Both the position numbers and the translations under genes were made by a program. A stretch of DNA of 30,614 nucleotides from Chloroflexota bacterium (GTDB lineage: Bacteria > Chloroflexota > Dehalococcoidia > Lucifugimonadales > Lucifugimonadaceae), in the NCBI GenBank assembly GCA_013911545.1, contig JACETA010000002.1, positions 1 through 30,614 on the forward strand, in the 5' to 3' direction. This document shows, one piece after another, positions 24,130 through 30,614 of the stretch. Under the pieces are notes generated by a model, which was not told the DNA's origin, did no database searches, and saw only the letters and a list, made by a program, of their open reading frames with translations. Position 1 is the first letter of the stretch. Each line of letters opens with the position of its first letter.

Positions 24130-25761
24130 ATGGCTAAAGATTTAAGAATTGGGTCTGAGGGAAGAGCAAAACTAAAAGCAGGAATAGATATCCTTGCCGA
24201 TACAGTTAAAGTAACCTTGGGTCCTAAAGGAAGAAATGTAATTTTAGACAAAAAGTTTGGTCCACCTCAGGTTTGTTCAGATGGCGTAACTATTGCTAAA
24301 GAAATTGATTTAGAAGACCCATTTGAAAATATGGGGGCTCAGCTCATTAAAGAGGCTTCTAAAAAAACGAATGATGACGCTGGTGATGGAACAACAACAT
24401 CAACTGTTTTATCTCAAGCCTTAGTAGCTGAAGGCTTCAAAAACGTTGCTGCAGGGGCAGACCCAATGGCAATTAAAAAAGGGCTTGAGCTTGCTCTTGA
24501 GTCTGTAAGAAAATCAATTACTAAGCTATCTACTCCAGTAGAAGGTAAAGCACAAATTGCACAAGTTGCTACATTGTCTGCTCACGATGACGAGATGGGA
24601 AACCTAATTGCAAACGTTATGGAAAAAACTGGTAAAGATGGTGTGATAACTGTTGATGAGGGTAAGGGCTTAGAATATGAAACCGATTATGTTGAAGGTA
24701 TGCAAATTGATAGAGGCTACATTTCTCCTTACTTCGTAACAAATGCAGATAAAATGGAAGCAATATTAGAAGATGCTTATGTTTTAGTAACTGATAAAAA
24801 AATATCTGCTGTTTCTGACCTTCTTCCTTTATTGGAAAAAGTTTTGAAAGGCAATAAAAATATTATTGTTATTGCTGAAGACGTAGAGGGAGAGGCCCTA
24901 GCAACATTAGTTGTTAACAGAATGAGAGGAACATTAAATGCTCTAGCTGTTAAAGCTCCTGGTTTTGGTGACAGAAGAAAAGAAATGCTTCAAGATATAG
25001 CAATTCTTACTGGCGCGAGGGTTATAACGGAAGATGTTGGGCTTAAATTAGAGTCTGCAGAGCTTGAAGACTTGGGAACTATTAGTAGAGTTGTTTCAAG
25101 AAAAGATGACACAACATTTGTTGGAGGAAAAGGGAACACAGCAGAAATTAAAGGGAGAATAGAGCAAATAAAGGCCCAAATCGAAGAGACTTCGTCCGAT
25201 TATGACAGAGAGAAGCTTCAAGAAAGAATGGCTAAACTCTCTGGGGGTGTTGCAGTAATCAAAGTTGGTGCAGCAACTGAAATTGAGCTAAAAGAAAAGA
25301 AACAAAGGTTAGAAGATGCTCTGTCTGCTACTCGTGCTGCGGTTGAAGAAGGCATTGTGCCAGGTGGCGGAACAGTTCTAATAAGATCTGCAAATGACCT
25401 AAACAAACTTAAAGTAGATGGCGAATTTCAAACTGGTGTAAATATTCTTAAGAAGGCACTCGAAGAACCTGTAAGAGTAATTGCTGATAACTCTGGAGCA
25501 GAAGGTGCTGTTGTTCTTTCTGGCGTTCTTAAGGGAACTGGTAATCATGGTTATGATGCTGCTACTGATAAGTTTGGAGATATGCTCAAAATGGGTATTA
25601 TTGATCCTGCAAAAGTTACAAGAGCTGCTGTAGAAAATGCAATTTCTGTTGGTGGTATGATTTTAACAACAGAATCAATGATGACAGACATACAAGAACC
25701 TGCCGGTCCTGCTGCTCCACCAATGCCTGGTGGTGGTATGGATGGAATGGGAATGATGTAA
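24130..25761 (+). CDS. groEL: Chaperonin GroEL
   Basis: This 543-residue protein is the 60-kDa ATP-dependent chaperonin subunit. It shows VTLGPKGRNVILDK, the ATPase motif DDAGDGTTT (catalytic Asp86), the apical-domain segment around YISPYFVTNADKMEA, KAPGFGDRRKEML, the VEEGIVPGGGT nucleotide-binding turn and the C-terminal GGM-rich tail (PGGGMDGMGMM). Length and tail are standard for a principal bacterial GroEL. It is the second gene of the groES operon and ends at a strong bidirectional terminator. Confidence 0.99.
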   Translation: MAKDLRIGSEGRAKLKAGIDILADTVKVTLGPKGRNVILDKKFGPPQVCSDGVTIAKEIDLEDPFENMGAQLIKEASKKTNDDAGDGTTTSTVLSQALVAEGFKNVAAGADPMAIKKGLELALESVRKSITKLSTPVEGKAQIAQVATLSAHDDEMGNLIANVMEKTGKDGVITVDEGKGLEYETDYVEGMQIDRGYISPYFVTNADKMEAILEDAYVLVTDKKISAVSDLLPLLEKVLKGNKNIIVIAEDVEGEALATLVVNRMRGTLNALAVKAPGFGDRRKEMLQDIAILTGARVITEDVGLKLESAELEDLGTISRVVSRKDDTTFVGGKGNTAEIKGRIEQIKAQIEETSSDYDREKLQERMAKLSGGVAVIKVGAATEIELKEKKQRLEDALSATRAAVEEGIVPGGGTVLIRSANDLNKLKVDGEFQTGVNILKKALEEPVRVIADNSGAEGAVVLSGVLKGTGNHGYDAATDKFGDMLKMGIIDPAKVTRAAVENAISVGGMILTTESMMTDIQEPAGPAAPPMPGGGMDGMGMM

Positions 25762-25782
25762 GCGTAGCTTGAAAATAATTTT

Positions 25783-25813
25783 AAAAGGGGTTGAGTTTTT
25801 CTCAACCCTTTTT
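25783..25813. terminator. Bidirectional intrinsic terminator after groEL
   Basis: GGGTTGAG (25788-25795), loop TTTTT, and CTCAACCC (25801-25808) form a perfect 8-bp stem flanked by AAAAG and TTTTT, which extend it. A T-run follows on the plus strand, and the flanking A-run gives one on the minus strand, so it can serve both groEL and the convergent DUF5343-like gene, whose stop codon overlaps it. Confidence 0.9.
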
Positions 25814-26447
25814 AATTTATACCGTCATAAAGTTTTATCATGCCTTCCATCCAAGATTTTTGGACTTCGGGTTTCCAGTTAGGGTCAAAATCAGGATATT
25901 TATCTAAAATTTTAGATATTATTAATTCGTTAGTGTTTAATTTAGTTTTTGGAATAGAAGCTAATTTAGTGTTTGAATTTTTTTCATTTTTTTTTGGAGA
26001 AGATAAGCCATGCCTTCTAGCCAATATATAACTTGAAAGTTCTATTCCTGCGTCTTGGCAAGCCTGAATAAAAAAAAGTTGGCATTTATTTAACATGCCA
26101 TCAATTATGCCAACAGACCTAAAAGACTCGTTAAATTGAGATCTAGTTGCCCTAATTAAGTCTATCTGAAATATGTCAGAATATTTTAATTCTAAAATAT
26201 CCTTAATTTTTAATTGTCTTTGAGTTCCTGTTGAGTTAACTAACTCTTCTAATTTTTGTGTAGGAACTCCATTATCTGAAATCAAGCGAAGGGATTTTAG
26301 GGCTGTCATCAATTGTTGGCCTGTAGTTCCTGAATATCTTGGACCCCATACACTCCTATCTATCCTTGATGGTAATCCTTCTTTAAGTAATTCCAAAAAA
26401 TTTCGGAATGTCCTGTATGAAACATATGGAAATGCTACTTTTGTCAT
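25812..26447 (-). CDS. DUF5343-like protein
   Basis: This 211-residue cytoplasmic protein resembles the DUF5343 family: an N-terminal FPYVSYRTFRNFLELLKEGLP with SVWGPRYSGTTGQQLMTALKSLRLI, a middle segment including FRSVGIIDGMLNKCQLFFIQACQDAGIELSSYI, and a C-terminal module (about 170-211) with the pattern PDFDPNWKPEVQKSWMEGM. A lysine/asparagine-rich linker (about 148-168) separates the last module. There are no enzyme motifs and no membrane segments. The N-terminal part resembles a winged-helix-like fold, but that is a guess. It is divergent from the ParB-like gene across a 171-bp region with an inverted repeat, and ends in the groEL terminator. The function is unknown. Confidence 0.65.
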   Translation of the reverse strand: MTKVAFPYVSYRTFRNFLELLKEGLPSRIDRSVWGPRYSGTTGQQLMTALKSLRLISDNGVPTQKLEELVNSTGTQRQLKIKDILELKYSDIFQIDLIRATRSQFNESFRSVGIIDGMLNKCQLFFIQACQDAGIELSSYILARRHGLSSPKKNEKNSNTKLASIPKTKLNTNELIISKILDKYPDFDPNWKPEVQKSWMEGMIKLYDGIN

Positions 26448-26501
26448 ATTTATAAAATTTATATTTGAATTAATTTAATATCTAGGATTGATTCTATCAC
26501 T

Positions 26502-26529
26502 CATTCTGAAAATAATCATTTTTAGAATG
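26502..26529. repeat. Inverted repeat between the DUF5343-like and ParB-like genes
   Basis: CATTCTGAAAAT (26502-26513) and ATTTTTAGAATG (26518-26529) are inverted repeats matching at 11 of 12 positions around a 4-nt centre. The size and position, in the shared control region of two divergent genes, fit an operator or a ParB-type binding site. Confidence 0.7.
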
Positions 26530-26563
26530 CATAAATTTCCCAATAGGACAGTTTTTGAATTTA

Positions 26564-26576
26564 CTTTTTAGAATGC
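26564..26576 (+). repeat. Third half-site of the inverted repeat
   Basis: CTTTTTAGAATGC repeats the right arm of the 26502-26529 inverted repeat, extended by one base (TTTTTAGAATGC is shared), 46 nt downstream and about 43 nt before the ParB-like start codon. The embedded TAGAAT could itself be the -10 element of that gene, with AGGACA (26545-26550) as a weak -35, which would make the site autorepressive. Confidence 0.55.
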
Positions 26577-26618
26577 CCAAAATAGTAACTATAAATTAAG
26601 AATTTCTAGGAGAAACAT

Positions 26619-27509
26619 ATGGATATTGAAATAAACAGCATTGAGTTTGATGCTGATTCAACAATAAAGCTAGAATCAAGAAAAGAAACAAAAAGGTGGT
26701 CAAAGTTTTCTAATCAATTTGTTCCTGTTGTTAAAAAATTAACCAAACATAAATATAAACTTATATCCGGCGCAGAAAAAATTCATATTGCAACTGAAAA
26801 GGGCGAGAATACTGTTAACTGTAATATAGTTACTGACCTAAATGAAGAAGAAAAGGGTGCGCTTGATTTACGCCTTTCATATCAAGGATCGGAAACGTGC
26901 TCTATTACACTAGGTGAAAAGTTTTTAGAGTTTAGACAAAATTTTTCTATTACCCAACAAGAGCTCGCAAAAAAAACTGGGATTACACCCGGGACAATTC
27001 ATCATTACGAAAGCCTAATTAAAACTTTAGCGCCTAAGTTGAAAGAAAATGTAAGAAACAAAGAACTGACATTTAAGGAAGCGAGAAGCATTGCTGATAT
27101 AGATGATTATGATAGACAACTTCAGCTCGCAAAACCATTTCTAAAAGGTGAGCTAAGTTCGGTTCATGTTGAAAAAATAGTTTCTTTGGCTAAGAAGCAC
27201 CCAACAACAGAAGTTAAAATAATTATTGAAAGCGTAACAAAGGGAAGGCAAATAGTTGAGGAAAAGAAGCCTAATATAGAAAAAAAGCCAGTTGAAAATC
27301 CAATTGATTTTGGCTCAATAGATGCTAGGGTTCTAAAGCTTTCTGCTGAAATTGATTTAATTCAGTCAGAAGAGATTCCTGAATTTAAAAGATTAAAACT
27401 TATTAGTTCTCTTAGAATTTTACAGAGCAGAACACAGTTGGCCTTATCTTCATTAAATACTAAAGCCGAAAGTTTTAAATTATTAGATTCTAAACTTATT
27501 AAAAAATAG
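26619..27509 (+). CDS. Orphan ParB/KorB-like DNA-binding protein
   Basis: This 296-residue protein follows the ParB domain order: an N-terminal region with YKLISGAEKIHIA (about 47-59, matching the ParB LxxGxRRxxA position), a short strand NCNIVTDL, then a central helix-turn-helix (about 112-130, ITQQELAKKTGITPGTIHHY) and a further helical region with LTFKEARSIADI and RQLQLAKPFLKGELSSVHVEKIV that mirrors the ParB HTH domain. The CTPase arginines of canonical ParB (GxRR) are not evident. The C-terminal 100 residues are helical and charged, perhaps for dimerisation. There is no parA nearby. An AGGAG ribosome-binding site precedes the ATG. A transcription regulator or nucleoid-binding protein is the likely role. 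Confidence 0.65.
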   Translation: MDIEINSIEFDADSTIKLESRKETKRWSKFSNQFVPVVKKLTKHKYKLISGAEKIHIATEKGENTVNCNIVTDLNEEEKGALDLRLSYQGSETCSITLGEKFLEFRQNFSITQQELAKKTGITPGTIHHYESLIKTLAPKLKENVRNKELTFKEARSIADIDDYDRQLQLAKPFLKGELSSVHVEKIVSLAKKHPTTEVKIIIESVTKGRQIVEEKKPNIEKKPVENPIDFGSIDARVLKLSAEIDLIQSEEIPEFKRLKLISSLRILQSRTQLALSSLNTKAESFKLLDSKLIKK

Positions 27510-27520
27510 TATTTAAAAAT

Positions 27521-27736
27521 ATGAAAAGGTTACTTTTAATTAGTTTTTTTATTGGATTATTTTTTTCAATATTTTATCTTGTTTCATCAACCTTAGTATG
27601 TAAATTTGTTTTTGACTGCTCCATAGAAGTTAAAAATTATATATGGGGAGCAATAATAATAACCTTTTCAATTACATTAATTATATCTTTAATTTTAGGT
27701 GTATTATGGTACATTTATAGGGCAACAAAAGTTTAA
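27521..27736 (+). CDS. Small membrane protein, two transmembrane helices
   Basis: This 71-residue protein consists almost entirely of two hydrophobic segments (about 3-25 and 42-66) with a short loop CKFVFDCSIEVKNY containing two cysteines, and a basic C-terminus RATKV. It lies 11 nt after the ParB-like gene and 16 nt before the lpdA start. No family is recognised. The tight spacing and good fit to a small membrane protein favour a real gene over a chance frame. Confidence 0.55.
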   Translation: MKRLLLISFFIGLFFSIFYLVSSTLVCKFVFDCSIEVKNYIWGAIIITFSITLIISLILGVLWYIYRATKV

Positions 27737-27752
27737 GCATAGGAGAAAAATA

Positions 27753-29159
27753 ATGTCTGAAAATAATTTTGATTTATGTGTTATTGGCGGCGGACCAGGA
27801 GGCTATCATGCAGCAATTAGAGCTGCCCAATTAGGCCTAAAAACAGCTTTAATAGAAAAAGATGATGGAAGTGGTTATGCCGGACTGGGAGGTGTATGTT
27901 TAAATTGGGGATGCATACCTTCTAAATCGTTACTTAAAAACGCAGAACTTGTCAACCAAATTAAAGACTCTGAAAAATGGGGCATATCTTTCGATAATGT
28001 TTCCTTTGATTTTGAAAAAGCAATAACTAGAAGCAGAGATGTTTCTAAGCAACTTACACAAGGCATAGAATATTTAGTTAAGAAAAACAAGATATCTCTT
28101 TATAAAGATAAGGCATCATTTGAAAACGACGGATCTATTTCTTTAGAAAAAAGCAAAGATAAGTTAACTTCAAAAAAATTTATTGTTGCAACAGGCGCTA
28201 GACCACGAAACTTGCCTAATTTAGAAATTGATGGAGATAAAATTATTTCTAGTAGAGAAGCATTAGAAATTAAAGATCTTCCAAAATCAATTGGAATTAT
28301 TGGTGCAGGTGCAATTGGTGTGGAGTTTGCCTACCTTTTTAATGCTTATGGTGTTGAGGTAAAAATATTTGAAGCTCAAGGTCATCTTGTTCCAAATGAA
28401 GACAAAGCTATTTCTTCTGAACTTGAAAAGATTTTTTCTGGCAAAGGTATAACTTTTGAATTAAATTCTACTGTTACGAACACTAATATTTCTTCTGAAA
28501 ACGTAACAATTGAGTACGATTCTAACGGAGAAATCAAAAATTATTCCTGTGACAAACTTTTAGTTGCTGTAGGGGTTCAATCAAATGTAGACGGGATTGG
28601 CTTAGAAAATGTTGGTGTAGAGCTTGAAAATAATTTCATTAAAATTGATGAGAATATGACAACTTCTAACTCAAACATTTATGCCGTTGGAGATGTAACC
28701 GGGAAGCTTATGTTGGCTCATGTTGCTTTTTCTCAGGGTGTTATTGCAGCTGAAACTATAGCTGGTCATAATCCAAATCCAATTAATTATGTTGATATGC
28801 CGCGTTGTACATATTGCCAGCCCCAGATTGCAAGTTTAGGTTTAACTGAAGATCAGGCAACGGAGCAAGGATACAGTGTTAAAGTGTCTCAATTTCCTTT
28901 TAAAGCCGTAGGTAAGGCAATTTCAATTGGAGATTCTGAAGGTTTTGTTAAACTTGTTGCTGACAGTGATAGTGGTGAATTATTAGGAGCCCATATGATT
29001 GGCCCAGAGGTTACTGAAATGATAGCTGAGTTAGGCCTTCTTAAATATCTTGAAGGAACTGATGTAGAGGTTGCTGAATTGACCCATGCCCACCCCACTT
29101 TGTCTGAGGCTGTAAAAGAAGCGGCTTTGTCACTTGGTGATGGTGCTATTCATATTTAG
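27753..29159 (+). CDS. lpdA: Dihydrolipoamide dehydrogenase (E3)
   Basis: This 468-residue FAD enzyme reoxidises lipoamide in 2-oxo acid dehydrogenase and glycine-cleavage complexes. It has the FAD motif GGGPGGYHAA, the redox disulfide C49/C54 in GVCLNWGCIPSK, the second dinucleotide motif IIGAGAIGVEFA, YAVGDVTG, and the C-terminal dimer-interface AHAHPTLSEA with the catalytic His-Glu region. The start at 27753 is chosen over an in-frame ATG at 27699 because AGGAG lies 7 nt upstream and homology begins right after it; the longer version would overlap the preceding gene. Its stop overlaps the stop of convergent pyrE by 4 nt. No E1/E2 genes are adjacent, so the complex it serves is open. Confidence 0.97.
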   Translation: MSENNFDLCVIGGGPGGYHAAIRAAQLGLKTALIEKDDGSGYAGLGGVCLNWGCIPSKSLLKNAELVNQIKDSEKWGISFDNVSFDFEKAITRSRDVSKQLTQGIEYLVKKNKISLYKDKASFENDGSISLEKSKDKLTSKKFIVATGARPRNLPNLEIDGDKIISSREALEIKDLPKSIGIIGAGAIGVEFAYLFNAYGVEVKIFEAQGHLVPNEDKAISSELEKIFSGKGITFELNSTVTNTNISSENVTIEYDSNGEIKNYSCDKLLVAVGVQSNVDGIGLENVGVELENNFIKIDENMTTSNSNIYAVGDVTGKLMLAHVAFSQGVIAAETIAGHNPNPINYVDMPRCTYCQPQIASLGLTEDQATEQGYSVKVSQFPFKAVGKAISIGDSEGFVKLVADSDSGELLGAHMIGPEVTEMIAELGLLKYLEGTDVEVAELTHAHPTLSEAVKEAALSLGDGAIHI

Positions 29160-29710
29160 TAAATTAAGTCTTCACTTTCCTGGTCGTATTTAAAAATTGA
29201 ATAGTGCTTTATTCCAAGCTTATTGATTTTTTCTACCCCACCTTCATTTCTGTCAAACACAGACATAGAGTATTTAATATTTGCACCGATTTTCTGAATT
29301 TCTAATATAGTGCTTATTATGCTTCCGCCCGAAGTTACAGTATCATCAATAACTACAACATTGTCTCCTTTTTTTATATTACCTTCTATTTTATTTGAGA
29401 GACCATGTTCTTTTGCAGATGACCTGATGTAAAAACCAGGTATATTTTTATTTTGGTGTATTCGAGCCGACAGAGATATTGCGGTAATCAAAGGAATAGC
29501 TGCTGTAGCAGGACCCCCAATTTTATCAAATGGAAAATTCAACTTTGATAAAAATATTTTTGCTATCATTTCAGAACCTTGGGGATCGAGGCTTATTATT
29601 CTGCCATCCATATAGTAATTACTTTTTTTTCCAGATGAGAGTGTAAAATCTCCTTTTTGGAAGACTCCAAGCTCATAAACTCTTTTGTATAAAATTTCTA
29701 TTTGTTTCAT
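29156..29710 (-). CDS. pyrE: Orotate phosphoribosyltransferase
   Basis: This 184-residue protein converts orotate and PRPP to orotidine 5'-phosphate in pyrimidine synthesis. It has the FTLSSGKKSNYYMDGR segment, GGPATAAIPL, the flexible-loop catalytic Lys100/His102 (SSAKEHG) and the PRPP-binding motif VVVIDDTVTSGGS (118-130). Its ATG overlaps the nadD stop (ATGA), so it is the third gene of an obg-nadD-pyrE run. The lpdA gene converges with a 4-nt overlap and no terminator. Confidence 0.96.
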   Translation of the reverse strand: MKQIEILYKRVYELGVFQKGDFTLSSGKKSNYYMDGRIISLDPQGSEMIAKIFLSKLNFPFDKIGGPATAAIPLITAISLSARIHQNKNIPGFYIRSSAKEHGLSNKIEGNIKKGDNVVVIDDTVTSGGSIISTILEIQKIGANIKYSMSVFDRNEGGVEKINKLGIKHYSIFKYDQESEDLIY

Positions 29711-30273
29711 ATATATAACTTATTTTCTTTAATATATTTAATGATTGCTTCAGGAACAAGGTCTTCCCAATTTTCATTTTTATTAATTTTATTTCTTATT
29801 TGAGAGCTAGAAATTTTAAAGTGTTCACACTCTAGATATTTAAAACCTTTTTTATTAGTTTTCTTAGTTTTATTTCTTGGGGCAATTATAAAATCAGCTA
29901 ATTTACATAACTTTTTAAAATCTTTCCACTCATCTATGTTCTCTAAGTTATCATCTCCAATAATTATTGAAAAAGAATTTTTTTCATCATAGATTTTTTT
30001 AATATCCTGTATTGTATCAATCATATATGTTGTTCCACCTCTTTTTATATCAATATCTTGAACTTCAAAGCTCTCAAATTGCTTAATTGCAAGTTCACAC
30101 ATTTTAAGTCTATTGTTATTTTTAGCGTAAGTTTTTTTCTTTTTTAACCAAGGTTGGTTTAAAGGGACGAATATAATTTTTTCAAGATTATAATAATATT
30201 TAGATAGTGCTGCTATTTTCATATGCCCATTATGAATTGGGTCAAAACTTCCTCCTAATATTCCTATTTTCAT
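29707..30273 (-). CDS. nadD: Nicotinate-nucleotide adenylyltransferase
   Basis: This 188-residue nucleotidyltransferase adenylylates nicotinate mononucleotide in NAD synthesis. The N-terminal GGSFDPIHNGH holds the catalytic (H/T)xGH (H14-H17), followed by RLKMCELAI, IIGDDNL with a WxxW-like DEWKDF segment, and the C-terminal ISSSQIR signature. Its ATG overlaps the obg stop and its stop overlaps the pyrE ATG. The obg-nadD pair is a common bacterial arrangement. Confidence 0.95.
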   Translation of the reverse strand: MKIGILGGSFDPIHNGHMKIAALSKYYYNLEKIIFVPLNQPWLKKKKTYAKNNNRLKMCELAIKQFESFEVQDIDIKRGGTTYMIDTIQDIKKIYDEKNSFSIIIGDDNLENIDEWKDFKKLCKLADFIIAPRNKTKKTNKKGFKYLECEHFKISSSQIRNKINKNENWEDLVPEAIIKYIKENKLYI

Positions 30274-30614
30274 TTATATTCCAGCTCAATATTTTCAATT
30301 TTAATTAGTGTCCCTTTTTCTATTTTATCTCTCTCTATTTCCTGAAAAAAATTCCTTTTATTGAGTATATTATGAAATTGGAATTGAACCTCGGGTTTGT
30401 TTAAATTGCTACCTTTTGCAATTCTAATTATTTCATCATCTATAACTTTTATTATTTTTTCTTTGGGAAGGTATTCATATATTTTCCTATCATCAATGAC
30501 TCTTGGTTTATGCAGGAATATGTTATTTTTAGTTTCTTTATTAATTTTTTTTATTTTAAAATTTGATAATAATAAATTCTTAATTTCAAGATAATTTTTA
30601 TTACTAAATATTTT
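30270..30614 (-). CDS. obg: Obg/CgtA GTPase, C-terminal part only
   Basis: The minus-strand frame is open from the window edge to a TGA at 30270-30272, giving 114 residues of a protein that continues outside the window. The visible part matches the C-terminal OCT domain of the ribosome-assembly GTPase Obg: HKPRVIDDRKIYEYL, GSNLNKPEVQFQFHNILNKR, and the ending IEKGTLIKIENIELEYK (compare the family pattern GDTVRIGDxEFEY). The GTPase and glycine-rich Obg domains are not in the window. The stop overlaps the nadD start as ATGA. The following nadD gene is the usual obg neighbour and supports the call. Confidence 0.85.
   Translation of the reverse strand, partial: KIFSNKNYLEIKNLLLSNFKIKKINKETKNNIFLHKPRVIDDRKIYEYLPKEKIIKVIDDEIIRIAKGSNLNKPEVQFQFHNILNKRNFFQEIERDKIEKGTLIKIENIELEYK

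Noticed and set aside
27699..27752. Longer start for lpdA
   Set aside because: It would overlap the small membrane-protein gene and adds residues outside the family alignment, while AGGAG precedes the ATG at 27753.
30397..30594. Plus-strand hydrophobic frame of 65 codons near the window end
   Set aside because: The minus strand encodes the conserved OCT domain of Obg here.
1..30614. CRISPR arrays, insertion sequences, prophage genes or integration sites
   Set aside because: No regularly spaced repeats, transposase, integrase or phage structural genes were seen; neither tRNA gene is flanked by a duplicated tRNA end within the window.

Overview
This is an AT-rich, tightly packed bacterial chromosome segment, probably from a streamlined free-living marine bacterium. 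RpoB and RpoC have the compact Terrabacteria-type layout. A gene at 21.2-21.9 kb looks like the acVLRF1 release-factor family, which is described from Actinobacteria and Chloroflexi. Together with the low GC, the many sugar-acid genes and a threonyl-tRNA synthetase without a TGS domain, this suggests Chloroflexota (for example a SAR202-like Dehalococcoidia). The phylum call is an inference of moderate-to-low confidence. There is no transposase, phage module or CRISPR array.

Layout. (1) 0-3.4 kb, + strand: an amidohydrolase_2 protein, a short PTR1/FolM-like SDR and a YjhG/YagF-type sugar-acid dehydratase. (2) 3.4-3.8 kb, - strand: a small glutaredoxin-like gene and tRNA-Asp. (3) 3.8-15.8 kb, + strand: a promoter and a leader with an intrinsic terminator, then rpoB-rpoC-tRNA-Val-thrS-citrate synthase-midA as one run. 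The ribosomal protein genes that usually flank rpoBC are absent. (4) 15.8-23.7 kb: an HpcH/HpaI aldolase (-) divergent from a + strand run of KDPG aldolase, KDG kinase, a membrane-anchored secreted protein, a Gfo/Idh/MocA oxidoreductase, an enolase-superfamily enzyme, acVLRF1, a class IV aminotransferase and an EamA transporter. (5) 23.7-25.8 kb: groES-groEL with a strong bidirectional terminator. (6) 25.8-27.5 kb: a DUF5343-like gene (-) divergent from an orphan ParB-like gene (+), with an inverted repeat and a third half-site between them. (7) 27.5-29.2 kb: a small membrane protein and lpdA (+). (8) 29.2-30.6 kb, - strand: obg (3' end only), nadD and pyrE, joined by ATGA overlaps.

How the genes fit together. 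Two unrelated dehydratases, two unrelated keto-acid aldolases, a KDG kinase, a possible lactonase and two dehydrogenase-type proteins indicate use of sugar acids through 2-keto-3-deoxy intermediates, feeding pyruvate toward citrate synthase and the lipoamide dehydrogenase complexes. The core-expression block is unusual in three ways: RpoC has lost three of four cysteines of its second zinc site, thrS starts 2 nt after a tRNA CCA end, and rpoB sits behind a probable attenuator. The ParB-like/DUF5343 pair with its own repeats is the least explained locus.
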